Positions 56,047 through 64,000 are shown, counted from the first letter of the stretch. The stretch is 64,000 nt of DNA from Amycolatopsis methanolica 239 (GCF_000739085.1 NZ_CP009110.1:5952001-6016000), one strand, 5' to 3'. Made by a program: numbers and translations. Notes: generated by a model not told the origin, from the sequence alone.

Positions 56047-56193
56047 GCCGTCACGGTAGACCCGGCGAGGACCCCCGGGAAACAATTCTCAGCCATTTGC
56101 CAGTAATCTGTGCAACAGCGGTTCTACATTCCAAAGAATTGCTTTCCGAAAGGCAATGTGGATATTACCTTCGGGCGCTGCTACGCTGTCCGC

Positions 56194-56253
56194 GTGCGTA
56201 CGAACGTGAACTTCTGGTGGCCGCCGGCAGGCGGTCCCTCCGACGTGCGCTGA
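56194..56253 (+). CDS. Tryptophan-containing leader peptide of trpS
   Basis: A 19-codon ORF, GTG to TGA, encoding MRTNVNFWWPPAGGPSDVR with two adjacent Trp codons at 56215-56220. A leader with tandem codons for the amino acid handled by the downstream enzyme is the hallmark of ribosome-mediated attenuation. It is 86 bp upstream of a tryptophanyl-tRNA synthetase gene, and a terminator-like hairpin follows. Streptomyces coelicolor controls an auxiliary, indolmycin-resistant TrpRS gene in the same way. Confidence 0.85.
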   Translation: MRTNVNFWWPPAGGPSDVR

Positions 56254-56263
56254 AACCCACGAC

Positions 56264-56287
56264 AAGGCCGCCCGCGCAGGCGGCCTT
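56264..56287 (+). promoter_or_regulatory. Attenuator hairpin upstream of trpS
   Basis: A 9-bp stem AAGGCCGCC (56264-56272) with GGCGGCCTT (56279-56287) and a 6-base loop. An upstream hairpin CCGCC (56221-56225) with GGCGG (56230-56234) begins right after the Trp codons. A ribosome stalled there covers 56221-56225, freeing GGCGG to pair with CCGCC of the terminator arm (56268-56272), which would prevent termination. Confidence 0.78.
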
Positions 56288-56339
56288 CGTCGTTCCCGGG
56301 GCCGTGGCGGGGGTGGCCACCGACCCGAGGAAGCAACCG

Positions 56340-57305
56340 ATGCGAATTTCCGGGATCACCCCGTCCGGCCACACCCACCTCGGCAACCACCTGGGCGCGA
56401 TCCAGCGCTGGGCGACCGACGGCGGGCCGGACGACCTGTACTTCGTGTCCGACCTGCACGCCATGACGACCACGCACAACCCGGGCAAGCTGCGCGGCCG
56501 GACCAGCGAGATGCTCGCCATCCTGGTGGCGGCCGGAATCCCGGCCGAGCGTGTGTTCGTGCAGTCGGACCTGTCCCGCGAACTGGGCGCGCTGACCTGG
56601 ATCCTGGAGTGCACGTGCAGCTATGGCGAGGCCGCGCGGATGATCCAGTTCAAGGAGAAGGGCAGCGGCCAGCCCGGGGTGCGGCTGAGCCTGCTCACCT
56701 ACCCGGTGCTGATGGCCGCCGACATCCTGCTGCAGGGCGCGGCGGAAGTGCCGGTCGGTGAGGACCAGAACCAGCACGTGGAGCTGGCGCGGGCGCTGGC
56801 CAGGCGGTTCAACGGCACCTACGGCGAGGTGTTCACGGTGCCGCGGCCGGTGCTGCCGCCGACGGGCGCGCGGGTGCGGGACCTGAGCGACCCGGCGCGG
56901 AAGATGTCGAAGTCCGCGCGGGACGCGGCCGGGGTGGTGTTCGTGCTGGACGAGCCGGACCTGATCCGCCGCAAGGTGCGGCGCGCGGTCACCGACGGGT
57001 TCACCGGCGTCGAGTACGCGCCGGAAGAGCGTCCCGGGGTCGCGAACCTGCTGGAGATCCTGGCCGGCTGCCGGGGCGAGCGGCCTGCGGACGTGGCGGC
57101 GGAGTTCTCGTCCTACGGGGCGCTGAAGGAGGCCGTGGCGGAGGCGGTGGTTGAGACGCTGCGCCCGATCCGGGAGCGGACGCTGGAGCTGCTGGCGGAC
57201 CCGGCGGAGCTGGCGCGGATCCGCAAGGAGGGCGCGAGCCGGGCCGCCGAACGCGGCGAGCACCGCCTGACCTCGGCGATGCGGCTCATCGGCGCGGGCA
57301 TGTGA
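56340..57305 (+). CDS. trpS: Tryptophanyl-tRNA synthetase (probably auxiliary, attenuator-controlled)
   Basis: A 321-residue class I synthetase. The HIGH-type motif is HTHLGN (residues 11-16), the KMSKS motif is intact in DPARKMSKSARD (about 195), and DLYFVSDLHAMTTTHNP, CSYGEAARMIQFKEKGSGQPGVRLSLLTYPVLMAADILL and VGEDQNQHVELARALARRFN are diagnostic of TrpRS. It charges tRNA-Trp. ATG at 56340 is the start because homologues begin at MRISGITPSG; the frame is open upstream only through the leader. Such attenuated copies often give resistance to indolmycin-type inhibitors; whether a second TrpRS exists in the genome is unknown. Confidence 0.93.
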   Translation: MRISGITPSGHTHLGNHLGAIQRWATDGGPDDLYFVSDLHAMTTTHNPGKLRGRTSEMLAILVAAGIPAERVFVQSDLSRELGALTWILECTCSYGEAARMIQFKEKGSGQPGVRLSLLTYPVLMAADILLQGAAEVPVGEDQNQHVELARALARRFNGTYGEVFTVPRPVLPPTGARVRDLSDPARKMSKSARDAAGVVFVLDEPDLIRRKVRRAVTDGFTGVEYAPEERPGVANLLEILAGCRGERPADVAAEFSSYGALKEAVAEAVVETLRPIRERTLELLADPAELARIRKEGASRAAERGEHRLTSAMRLIGAGM

Positions 57306-57344
57306 CCCGGTCTTGCTGATCCGGCAAATTTTCGTGCCCGTCGA

Positions 57345-57540
57345 GGACCGGCCCCGGGGAGACGGACGTGCTGGCAGGCTTCCTCGCCTACCTGCGCGCG
57401 GCGGTGGTCGCGGAGGCGCAGGCGTCCCGGAACCGCAGTCCCGCACCCCCGGGGTGCCGTCCGGGACGAACCTGATCGGCCTCGTCAAGCACCTCACCCA
57501 CGTCGAACGCCACTGGCTGCTCGGGCCCACGGGACGCTGA
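57345..57540 (+). pseudogene. Frameshifted DinB/DUF664-like remnant
   Basis: One frame gives PGETDVLAGFLAYLRAAVVA and another, after a shift near 57430-57460, gives GVPSGTNLIGLVKHLTHVER and HWLLGPTGR. Joined, they match the N-terminal quarter of mycothiol-dependent DinB-like (DUF664) proteins (typically GERETLLAFLDYLRAAVV... PVPSGTNLLGLVKHLTHVERYWL). No start, frame disrupted and the rest of the domain missing. The remnant abuts the stop of the convergent NUDIX gene. Confidence 0.75.
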
Positions 57541-57541
57541 C

Positions 57542-57928
57542 TCAGGCCAGCAACCGCCGTAGGTCCGGGAGCAGTTCCAGGTCCGCGGGCAGCCACTCGA
57601 CGCCGTCCAGGCCGTCCGCGTCGAGCCAGCGCAACGCCTTGTGGTCCAGCGCCTCCGGCCGGGCGCGCTCGTCGGTCAGCGAGGCGGCGAACACCCGCAG
57701 CACCAGCCCGGCCCGCAGCGGCACGTCCGGGCCGACGCGCGAGCCGACCACGACGTCCACCCCCAGCTCCTCGCGGCACTCCCGCCGCAAGGCGTCCACT
57801 TCGGACTCGCCGGGTTCGACGCGGCCGCCGGGCAGTTCCCACAGCCCGGCCACCTCGCGCGGGTACGCGCGCTGCTGGGCGAGCAGGGACCGGCCCCGCA
57901 CGATGGCCGCTCCCACGATCACCTTCAC
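57542..57928 (-). CDS. NUDIX hydrolase, MutT2-like
   Basis: A 128-residue NUDIX protein. The box [26 protein letters not shown] fits GX5EX7REUXEEXGU completely (about residues 36-61). The sequence and position beside the typA block resemble mycobacterial MutT2, a (5-methyl)dCTP/8-oxo-dGTP pyrophosphatase; the substrate is inferred. GTG at 57928 overlaps the sensor-kinase stop (GTGA), so it is translated as the third gene of the RR-HK operon. Confidence 0.88.
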   Translation of the reverse strand: MKVIVGAAIVRGRSLLAQQRAYPREVAGLWELPGGRVEPGESEVDALRRECREELGVDVVVGSRVGPDVPLRAGLVLRVFAASLTDERARPEALDHKALRWLDADGLDGVEWLPADLELLPDLRRLLA

Positions 57929-59256
57929 GAGGTGGAGACGTTACCGGCCGATCGCCAGACGATCTGGAAGCGGGCACCGCCCTCGGGCGACTCGCCGACG
58001 GACACCCGCCCGCCGCGCCGCCGCACCGCTTCGGCGACCATCGCCAGCCCCAGCCCGGTGCCGCCGGAAGTGCGGGCCCGGTCGGCGCCCACCCGGTAGA
58101 ACCGGTCGAACACGCGGTCGCGGTGCTCGGGCGGGATGCCCGGCCCGTCGTCGTCCACGACCAGCCGCACCGTGGAATGCCCGGGCAGCACCGACACCAC
58201 AATCTGCGACGACGCGTACCGGCAGGCGTTGCGCAGCAGGTTGTTCAGCACCAGCTCCACCTCGGAGTGCGCGGCGTGCGCCCACGCCTGCCCGACCACC
58301 CCGGTCACGCGCACGGCGGGCGACCCGGGCGGCAGCCGGTCCGCGGCCGCGCGCGCCTCGGTGAGCAGTTCGACCGCTTCGGCGGGCGACAGCTCCCCGG
58401 CGTCCGACCGGGCCAGCGTCAGCAGCCCGTCCAGCAGCGCGGACAACCGCTCGGCCTCGGCGAGGACGTCGGCCAGCGTCTCCCGCGCCAGCTCGGGATC
58501 GGGGTTCGCGACGGCGACCTCGGCCTGCACGCGGATCGACGCGACCGGCGAGCGCAGCTCGTGCGCGGCGTCGCCGGTGAACCGCCGCAGCCGCTGCGCC
58601 GCCTCCTCCTGGCGCGCGAGCAACGCGTTGAAGTCCGCCGCCAGTGCTCGCAGCTCGTCGTCGGCCTCGGGCAGCGGCACCCGCTGCCCCGGCGGCAGCG
58701 CGCGGACCGTGCGGCGCAGGCGGCTCACCCGCCGCAACGCGAACCGCACCACGAGCCAGGTCGCGATCGCGGCGAGCACCGCGCCGATCCCGGCCGCCCA
58801 CAGCAACCAGGTCGCCGCCTTCTGCACGGCCGCGCGCTGGCCCACCAGCCCGGTCCCGGCCGCGACCAGCCGCAGCTGGCCGTCCGGCGCGGTCACCACC
58901 GAGCCCAGCCACCGCATCCGGTCCACGGTCACCGACTGCCCCGCCTTGAGCGCACGCACGTCACCCGGCCCGAGCGGGGCGGCCGGGCCCCCGTCGACCG
59001 GCGCGCCCGCGGTGTCGAGCACGCGCAGGATGACGCCGTCCGACGGCGCCGGCAGTTGCCCCGCGGACACGGCCGCGGCGGCGGGAACGAGCGCCTCGGA
59101 CAGCTCGGTGTCGACGGAGGAGTCCCGCAGCGGACCGAGGCCACGCCCCGCCACGATGGCGAGGCCGAGCAGGAACGCCAGCGTGACCGCGGCGGCCGGC
59201 GCCGTGATCCGGAACTGCATGGACCGGCGTTCCCACCACCGGCGGAGGAACGTCAC
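57925..59256 (-). CDS. Membrane sensor histidine kinase
   Basis: A 443-residue two-TM sensor kinase: TM1 near 15-38, an extracytoplasmic domain (about 39-150), TM2 near 155-178, HAMP, HisKA with [19 protein letters not shown] (His near 240) and a HATPase with N-box [34 protein letters not shown] and [13 protein letters not shown]. Closest in organisation to MprB/CseC-type envelope-stress kinases. GTG start overlaps the RR stop (GTGA). The adjacent divergent gene for a LolA-like protein and an ABC exporter is the likely output. Confidence 0.92.
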   Translation of the reverse strand: MTFLRRWWERRSMQFRITAPAAAVTLAFLLGLAIVAGRGLGPLRDSSVDTELSEALVPAAAAVSAGQLPAPSDGVILRVLDTAGAPVDGGPAAPLGPGDVRALKAGQSVTVDRMRWLGSVVTAPDGQLRLVAAGTGLVGQRAAVQKAATWLLWAAGIGAVLAAIATWLVVRFALRRVSRLRRTVRALPPGQRVPLPEADDELRALAADFNALLARQEEAAQRLRRFTGDAAHELRSPVASIRVQAEVAVANPDPELARETLADVLAEAERLSALLDGLLTLARSDAGELSPAEAVELLTEARAAADRLPPGSPAVRVTGVVGQAWAHAAHSEVELVLNNLLRNACRYASSQIVVSVLPGHSTVRLVVDDDGPGIPPEHRDRVFDRFYRVGADRARTSGGTGLGLAMVAEAVRRRGGRVSVGESPEGGARFQIVWRSAGNVSTS

Positions 59257-59957
59257 CCGGGCAGGACCTCGTCCAGCGCGGCGTCGGAGGCCAGGTAGCC
59301 GTGGCCGCGGACGGTCCGCACCAGCGCACCCGCCCCGACCGCGTCGAGCTTGCGGCGCACGTACCCGACGTAGACCTCGACGACGTTGCGGGTCGCGGCC
59401 TGCTCATCACCCCAGACGGCACGCAGCAGCTCGTCCTTGGTGACGACCGTCCCGGCCCGCCCGACCAGCACCTCCAGCAGGCTGAACTCGCGCGGGCTCA
59501 GCGCGACCGGGTCGTCGTGCCAGTGCACCTCGCGGGTGGCGCGGTCGACGACCAGACCCCCGATGCGCAGCGGCCCGCGCGTCCCCTCGCTGGAGGCGCG
59601 CCGCAGCACCGCGCGGATCTGCGCGACCAGCACGACGAACGAGAACGGCTTGACCAGGTAGCCGTCGGCGCCCAGGTCGAGCCCGTCAGCCTGGTCGACC
59701 TCGCCGTCCTTGGCCGACACCATCAGCACCGGCGTCGTGATGCCCTGCGCGCGCAGCGCCTGCAGCACCCGGTACCCGGACAGGCCGGGGAGCATGATGT
59801 CCAGCAACAGCACGTCGAACGACCCGGTCTGCGCGAGGCGCAGGCCGCTCGGGCCGTCGGTAGCGGTGACGACGTCCATGCCCTCCGCGCGCAGCCCGCG
59901 GTGCAGCGCCTTGCGCACACCGGGCTCGTCATCCACCACGAGGATCCGAGGGTTCAC
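59253..59957 (-). CDS. OmpR-family response regulator
   Basis: A 234-residue regulator. Receiver domain with acidic triad (VVDDEP) and phospho-Asp in [17 protein letters not shown] (near 52), lysine in LVKPFSF, then a winged-helix DNA-binding domain ([53 protein letters not shown]). Similar to MprA/TcrX. GTG start at 59957. Five TCTCAG repeats begin 42 bp upstream, in the shared promoter region, and probably bind this regulator. Confidence 0.93.
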   Translation of the reverse strand: MNPRILVVDDEPGVRKALHRGLRAEGMDVVTATDGPSGLRLAQTGSFDVLLLDIMLPGLSGYRVLQALRAQGITTPVLMVSAKDGEVDQADGLDLGADGYLVKPFSFVVLVAQIRAVLRRASSEGTRGPLRIGGLVVDRATREVHWHDDPVALSPREFSLLEVLVGRAGTVVTKDELLRAVWGDEQAATRNVVEVYVGYVRRKLDAVGAGALVRTVRGHGYLASDAALDEVLPG

Positions 59958-59998
59958 GGTTGTCTAGCATGCCCGGTTTTTCCAGCTCGGGCGCGCGC

Positions 59999-60054
59999 TC
60001 TCAGCGGTCTCTCAGCATCTCAGGCCCATCTCAGGGCCGACCGGGGAGTCTCAG
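59999..60054. promoter_or_regulatory. Five TCTCAG direct repeats, likely response-regulator binding sites
   Basis: TCTCAG begins at 59999, 60010, 60018, 60029 and 60049. The first two and the third/fourth are each spaced 11 bp, the geometry for tandem OmpR-type dimers. The 8-3-8 spacing resembles the MprA box of M. tuberculosis. They lie between the RR gene and the LolA-like gene, so one set can serve both promoters. Confidence 0.75.
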
Positions 60055-60100
60055 CGGCGGGGAAGAGCACACTGGTGCTCGGTTGACACAGGGAGAACAG

Positions 60101-61159
60101 ATGCAGCCGAAGACGAAGGCCATCACCGCCGCGGTCACCGGGTCCGCGCTCGGCGCCGCCGGGCTCGCCTGGCTCGCGATGCCCGCGGCCGCGGGCGAGG
60201 CGCCCGAGCTGCCGGCGATCAGCGCCGAGGAGCTGGTGCAGTCGGTGGCCACCACCAAGACGCCGGCGCTGGCGGGCACGGTCGAGGTGGACAACAACCT
60301 GGGCCTGCCGGTCTCGACCCTGCCGGGGGGCATGAGCCTGGACATCGACGCGGCCCGCGTCTACAACGACGGCGCGGGCAACAGCAAGCTCGCGATCGAG
60401 CAGGGCGCGAGCGAGCACACCATCGTCCGCAACGGGGCGACCGTGTGGACGTACAACTCGGCGTCGAACGAGGCCACGAAGGTCACCGTGCCGCCGGAGG
60501 CGCTGCGGAAGCCGGAGGAGTACCAGCTCAGCGACCCGGCGACGGCGACGACGCAGGTGCTCGCGAAGGTCCGCGCGAGCAGCACGGTGACGGTCGAGGG
60601 CACGGCCCGCGTCGCCGGCCGCGCGGCATACGAGCTGGTGCTGACGCCGAAGCCGACCGAGCGCACGCTGCTGCGCGAGGTGCGCGTCGCGGTCGACGCC
60701 GAGAAGCGGGTGCCGCTGCGCCTGGCCGTGACGACCTACGGCACGTCGGACCCGGCGTTCCAGGTGGCGTTCAGCGACATCGCGTTCGCGCCGCAGCCGG
60801 CGAGCGAGTTCCAGTTCACCCCGCCGCAAGGCGCGAAGGTGACCGAGGAGCAGGCGCCGGCCGAGCACCCGGACCAGCGGGCCGTCGAGGACGCGGTGCA
60901 GGTCAGCGGGGACGGCTGGGACAGCGTCCTGACCGGCTCGTTCCCGGCCGAGGCGCTGGCGCCGCAGCAGGGCGAGCGCGGGCAGAACGTCGACCCGAAG
61001 GCCCTGCTGGCGCAGTTCGGCAAGCCGGTCAGCGGCGCGTTCGGCACCGGCTACGTGATCACCACGAAGGTCGGCACCGCGCTGGTCACCGACGACGGCC
61101 GCTTCGCCGTCGGCGCGGTGCCGGAGCAGGTGCTGATCGAGGCTCTGGGAGCGAAATGA
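60101..61159 (+). CDS. Secreted LolA/RseB-like lipid-binding protein
   Basis: A 352-residue exported protein. Signal peptide MQPKTKAITAAVTGSALGAA through MPAAAGEA (no lipobox) is followed by a LolA/MucB-like beta-sheet fold (about 40-230; ALAGTVEVDNNLGLP, SLDIDAARVYNDG, ATVWTYNSASNEATKV, GRAAYELVLTPKP, FQVAFSDIAFAPQP). The C-terminal 100 residues are less conserved. ATG at 60101 has GGGAGAA close by. It overlaps the ABC ATPase gene (ATGA), suggesting that it works with the exporter in moving a lipid or hydrophobic compound across the envelope. Confidence 0.85.
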   Translation: MQPKTKAITAAVTGSALGAAGLAWLAMPAAAGEAPELPAISAEELVQSVATTKTPALAGTVEVDNNLGLPVSTLPGGMSLDIDAARVYNDGAGNSKLAIEQGASEHTIVRNGATVWTYNSASNEATKVTVPPEALRKPEEYQLSDPATATTQVLAKVRASSTVTVEGTARVAGRAAYELVLTPKPTERTLLREVRVAVDAEKRVPLRLAVTTYGTSDPAFQVAFSDIAFAPQPASEFQFTPPQGAKVTEEQAPAEHPDQRAVEDAVQVSGDGWDSVLTGSFPAEALAPQQGERGQNVDPKALLAQFGKPVSGAFGTGYVITTKVGTALVTDDGRFAVGAVPEQVLIEALGAK

Positions 61160-62160
61160 CGGAGACACTGCCGGTGGGCGCTTCGGTCGAAGCGCCCACC
61201 GCGGGTCCGGCACTCGCCGCGCGGACCAGGGGGTTGCGCAAGGTGTACCGGACCGCGGTCGCGGTGGACCAGGTCGATCTGGACGTGCCGGAGGGCGCGG
61301 TGCTGGGCATGCTCGGGCCGAACGGCTCGGGCAAGACCACCACGATCCGGATGCTGCTCGGCCTGGTCCGCCCGACCGAGGGCGAGGTGGAGCTGCTCGG
61401 GCACCGGATGCCCGACGGCGCGCCACGGGCGCTGCCCGAGGTGGGCGCGCTGGTCGAGGGGCCAGGCTTCCACCCGTTCCTGTCCGGGCGGGAGAACCTG
61501 CGCCGCGTCGCGGCCGCCGAGCCGCGGCTGTCGTCGGCGGCGATCCCCCGCGCGGTCGACGACGCGCTGGAGCGGGTCGGGCTCGGGCACGCGGCGCACC
61601 GGCGCTACCGGGGGTACTCGCTGGGCATGAAGCAGCGGCTGGGGCTCGCCTCGGCGCTGCTCGTGCCGCGGCGGATGGTCGTGCTGGACGAGCCGACGAA
61701 CGGGCTGGACCCGGCGGGCACGCGGGAGATCCGCAACATCATCGGCGAACTGCACGCCGAGGGTGTCACCGTGCTGGTGTCGTCGCACCTGCTCGCCGAG
61801 GTCGAGGCGACCTGCACGCACGTCGCCGTCCTGCACGACGGCACGGTGGTCGCGCAGGGCGAGCTGGACGAGCTGCTGGAGTCCGGCACGCCGTCGCTGG
61901 TGGTGTCCACTCCGGACGGTGACGGGGCGCTCACCGCGCTGCGCGACAACCGCATCCCCGGCCGGCTCACACCGGAGGGCGTGCGAGCCGACCTGACCGC
62001 GGCGACCGCGCCGCAGGTGATCGAGACGCTGGTGCGGGCCGGGGTGCCCGTGCACGAGGCGAAGCGGGCCCGCACCGGGCTGGAGGACCTGTTCGCGCGG
62101 CTGACGCAACGGGATTCCGAAACCGGTGGCCTGCCGGATGTGGACGAGGGGACGTCATGA
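61156..62160 (+). CDS. ABC exporter ATPase
   Basis: A 334-residue ABC-2-type ATPase. Walker A GPNGSGKTTT (near 60), Q-loop region, signature YSLGMKQRLGLA, Walker B MVVLDEPTNGLDP and H-loop SSHLLAE are intact; a CcmA/NatA-like C-terminal extension (about 240-334) follows. ATG overlaps the upstream stop and the stop overlaps the permease ATG, so three genes are coupled. Transported compound unknown. Confidence 0.93.
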   Translation: MTETLPVGASVEAPTAGPALAARTRGLRKVYRTAVAVDQVDLDVPEGAVLGMLGPNGSGKTTTIRMLLGLVRPTEGEVELLGHRMPDGAPRALPEVGALVEGPGFHPFLSGRENLRRVAAAEPRLSSAAIPRAVDDALERVGLGHAAHRRYRGYSLGMKQRLGLASALLVPRRMVVLDEPTNGLDPAGTREIRNIIGELHAEGVTVLVSSHLLAEVEATCTHVAVLHDGTVVAQGELDELLESGTPSLVVSTPDGDGALTALRDNRIPGRLTPEGVRADLTAATAPQVIETLVRAGVPVHEAKRARTGLEDLFARLTQRDSETGGLPDVDEGTS

Positions 62161-63023
62161 CGGCAACACTGGACGCGGCGCCGGTGGAACGGTGGAGTGT
62201 GCCGTTCCACCGGCTCTACCGCGCCGAGCTGCGGTGGATCTTCCGCCGCCCGCGCACGCTGATCGTGCTGGGCCTGCTCGCGCTGATCCCGGTGATCGTC
62301 GGGATCGGGCTGACGATCGCGGGGGACAGCGGCGCCGGACCGGGCGGCGGTGACGGCGACAACGCGCTGCTGGCGTCGGCGGCCGGGAACGCGCTGGTCC
62401 TGCCGCTGGCCACGCTCGGGCTGACGCTGAACCTTTTGCTGCCACTGGTCACCGCGATGTCGGCAGGCGACGCGCTCGCCGGCGAATCGGCCGTGGGCAC
62501 GCTGCGCGGGCTGCTGCTCGCGCCCGTTAGCCGGGGCAGGCTGCTGCTGATGAAGGCGCTCGGGGTGGCGACGTTCACGCTCGCCGCGGCGCTGCTGATG
62601 GCCGTGGTCGCGACGGTGACCGGGCTGGTGATCAACGGGACCGGCTCGCTGTTCACGCTGTCCGGCAACACGCTGTCCTTTGTGGACGCGCTTGGCCGGG
62701 TCGCGCTGGCGGCGGCGTGGGTGACGCTGCAGCTGTGGGCGGTCGGGGCGATCGCGCTGGCGATCTCGGCGTGCACCGAGCACCCGATGGTCGTGGTGGT
62801 GTCGATGCTGGCCGGCGTCGTGGTGTCGACGGTCCTGCTCCTGCTGTCGGCGGTGGACTGGCTGCACCCGTTCCTGCTGCCGCAGTCCTGGACCGCGATC
62901 GCCGACATCCTGCGCGACCCGATCCCGGCCGACCAGCTCGGCGAGGGCGCGATCCGCGCCGCATGCTACGTCGTGATCGGGCTGTCCCTCGCCTACGCGC
63001 GGCTGTCCACGAAGGACGGTTAA
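62157..63023 (+). CDS. ABC-2-type exporter permease
   Basis: A 288-residue permease with six predicted helices (LIVLGLLALIPVIVGIGLTIAG; LPLATLGLTLNLLLPLVTAM; FTLAAALLMAVVATVTGLVI; VALAAAWVTLQLWAVGAIALAISAC; MVVVVSMLAGVVVSTVLLLLSAV; AACYVVIGLSLAYARL). SAGDALAGESAVGTLRGLLLAPVSRGRLLLMK is the coupling helix pattern of ABC-2 proteins. Coupled with the ATPase by ATGA. Its 3' end overlaps the convergent gene by 4 bp. Confidence 0.9.
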   Translation: MTATLDAAPVERWSVPFHRLYRAELRWIFRRPRTLIVLGLLALIPVIVGIGLTIAGDSGAGPGGGDGDNALLASAAGNALVLPLATLGLTLNLLLPLVTAMSAGDALAGESAVGTLRGLLLAPVSRGRLLLMKALGVATFTLAAALLMAVVATVTGLVINGTGSLFTLSGNTLSFVDALGRVALAAAWVTLQLWAVGAIALAISACTEHPMVVVVSMLAGVVVSTVLLLLSAVDWLHPFLLPQSWTAIADILRDPIPADQLGEGAIRAACYVVIGLSLAYARLSTKDG

Positions 63024-64000
63024 CCGATCAGGGCCACGCCGTCGGGGTCCGGAGCGATGCTGATCTCGTCACCGGGGTTGACGTCGGCGGACACCGCCGC
63101 GACCGCGTCCACCGTGCCCGCGCTCGTGCGCACGGACAGGCGGACGTTGTCGCGGCGGTGCACCTTGGTCAGCACCTCGCCGGTGATCCCGACGCTCGCG
63201 AGCCGCAGCCCGGCGGGACGCAGGCCGAGCCGCACCGGCCCGTCCGCGGCCTCCGGGATGGCGACCTCGCCGAACGGGCAGCGCACGATCCCGTCCGCCG
63301 CCTCGCCGTCGACGATCGTGGTGACGCCGAGGAATCGCGCCACGTTCTCGTCCGCGGGCCGCCGCCACACCTCGCGCACGGCACCGGCCTGGCGGATCTT
63401 CCCGGCCTGCAGCACGGCGACGCGGTCGGCGAGCGTGAACGCCTCCTCCTGGTCGTGCGTGACGAGCAGCGCGGTGATCTTCGCGCTGCGCAGCATTTCG
63501 GCCAGGTCGACGGCCAGCTGCTCACGCAGCCCGGCATCCAAACCGGACAGCGGCTCGTCGAGCAACAGCAGGCGGGGCTCCGGCGCGAGCGCGCGGGCCA
63601 GCGCGACCCGTTGCGCCTCGCCACCGGACAGCTCGGTCACCCGCCGCTTCTGGTAGCCGGTCAGGCCCACGAGGTCGAGCAGCCGGCTCACGCGTTCCGC
63701 GCGCTCGGCCGGCGCCATCCCGTGCATCCGCGGCCCGAACGCGATGTTCCCGGCCACGTCCCGGTGCGGGAACAGCTGGCCGTCCTGGAACACCAGCCCG
63801 AACCCGCGCTTGTGCACCGGCACGCGCGCCAGGTCGGCGCCGTCCCAGCGCACACTGCCCGCGGTGATCGGCTCCAGACCGGTGATCGCGCGCAGGAGCG
63901 TCGACTTCCCGGAGCCGGACGGGCCGAGCAGCACCAGCACCTCGCCGTCGGCGATCTCCAGGTCCACGCCGGAGACGGCGGTGAACGAGCCGTACCGCAC
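63020..64000 (-). CDS. ABC importer ATPase of the CysA/PotA/FbpC class, 5' end outside window
   Basis: The frame is open through the right edge of the window, so the start is outside. Visible: RYGSFTAVSGVDLEIADGEV, Walker A GPSGSGKSTLL, Q-loop VFQDGQLFPHRDVAGNIAFG, signature LSGGEAQR, Walker B LLLDEPLSGLD, H-loop VTHDQEEA, and a C-terminal TOBE domain (about 235-326) ending GDEISIAPDPDGVALIG. This set drives importers of thiamine, iron, sulfate, polyamine or similar; the permease and binding protein should lie to the right. Confidence 0.9.
   Translation of the reverse strand: MRYGSFTAVSGVDLEIADGEVLVLLGPSGSGKSTLLRAITGLEPITAGSVRWDGADLARVPVHKRGFGLVFQDGQLFPHRDVAGNIAFGPRMHGMAPAERAERVSRLLDLVGLTGYQKRRVTELSGGEAQRVALARALAPEPRLLLLDEPLSGLDAGLREQLAVDLAEMLRSAKITALLVTHDQEEAFTLADRVAVLQAGKIRQAGAVREVWRRPADENVARFLGVTTIVDGEAADGIVRCPFGEVAIPEAADGPVRLGLRPAGLRLASVGITGEVLTKVHRRDNVRLSVRTSAGTVDAVAAVSADVNPGDEISIAPDPDGVALIG

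Overview
The window is chromosomal DNA of a high-GC actinobacterium. Very strong G/C bias at third codon positions, frequent GTG/TTG starts, two WhiB proteins, MtrAB-LpqB, a mycothiol gene (mshB) and a SigR/RsrA pair all point to the Mycobacteriales/Pseudonocardiales. The likeliest placement is a Pseudonocardiaceae genus such as Amycolatopsis (inference; no 16S gene is present). Gene order follows the M. tuberculosis block from whiB1 (Rv3219) to whiB2 (Rv3260c), then jumps to the mshB-lpqW-typA-mutT2 block (Rv1170 down to about Rv1160). This is therefore mostly a conserved core region, and the novelty lies in small genes, leaders, operators and gene remnants.

Regions. 1-5.4 kb: end of a diacylglycerol kinase-like gene, whiB1 behind two CRP-like sites, the PdtaS sensor kinase, a 24-codon ribosomal protein bL37 gene, and the rsrA/sigR thiol-stress operon with its own SigR-type promoter. 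5.5-15.6 kb: abasic-site protein (SRAP) with a coupled hydrolase, RsgA GTPase, an LppX-type lipoprotein family with two intact genes and one scrambled remnant, pyrroline-5-carboxylate dehydrogenase, wax-ester/DGAT acyltransferase, a TrmH/SpoU methylase, a HAD protein and an Rv3235-type protein. 15.9-28.4 kb: SecA, long HPF, ComF, LpqB, an unexpected 79-codon ORF, MtrB, MtrA, Tmk, a VapBC pair and AhcY. 28.5-45 kb: a membrane protein that looks like an inactivated alpha/beta-hydrolase, amino-acid permease, CDF transporter, DUF2000 and AsnC genes, the mannose-6-phosphate block (manA, SIS protein, Trm112, manB), small conserved genes, a WhiB2-type regulator under a palindromic operator, an M50 protease, two unassigned genes and MshB. 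45.5-55.4 kb: a complete peptide ABC importer (substrate protein, two permeases, two ATPases), LpqW and TypA. 55.5-64 kb: a Cys/Lys-rich 50-residue protein with an IdeR/DmdR-like iron box, a YciI protein, a tryptophanyl-tRNA synthetase behind a Trp-Trp leader-peptide attenuator, a broken DinB-like gene, a RR-HK-NUDIX operon facing a LolA-like protein plus ABC exporter across five TCTCAG repeats, and the end of another ABC ATPase gene.

Functionally the window combines envelope growth and secretion (SecA, MtrAB-LpqB, LpqW, ManA/ManB, lipoproteins), redox defence (SigR/RsrA, MshB), translation (bL37, HPF, RsgA, TypA, TrpRS, YbaK) and transport. Many neighbours share 4-nt ATGA/GTGA overlaps, which mark translationally coupled operons. 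No rRNA, tRNA, CRISPR, insertion sequence or prophage was recognised.
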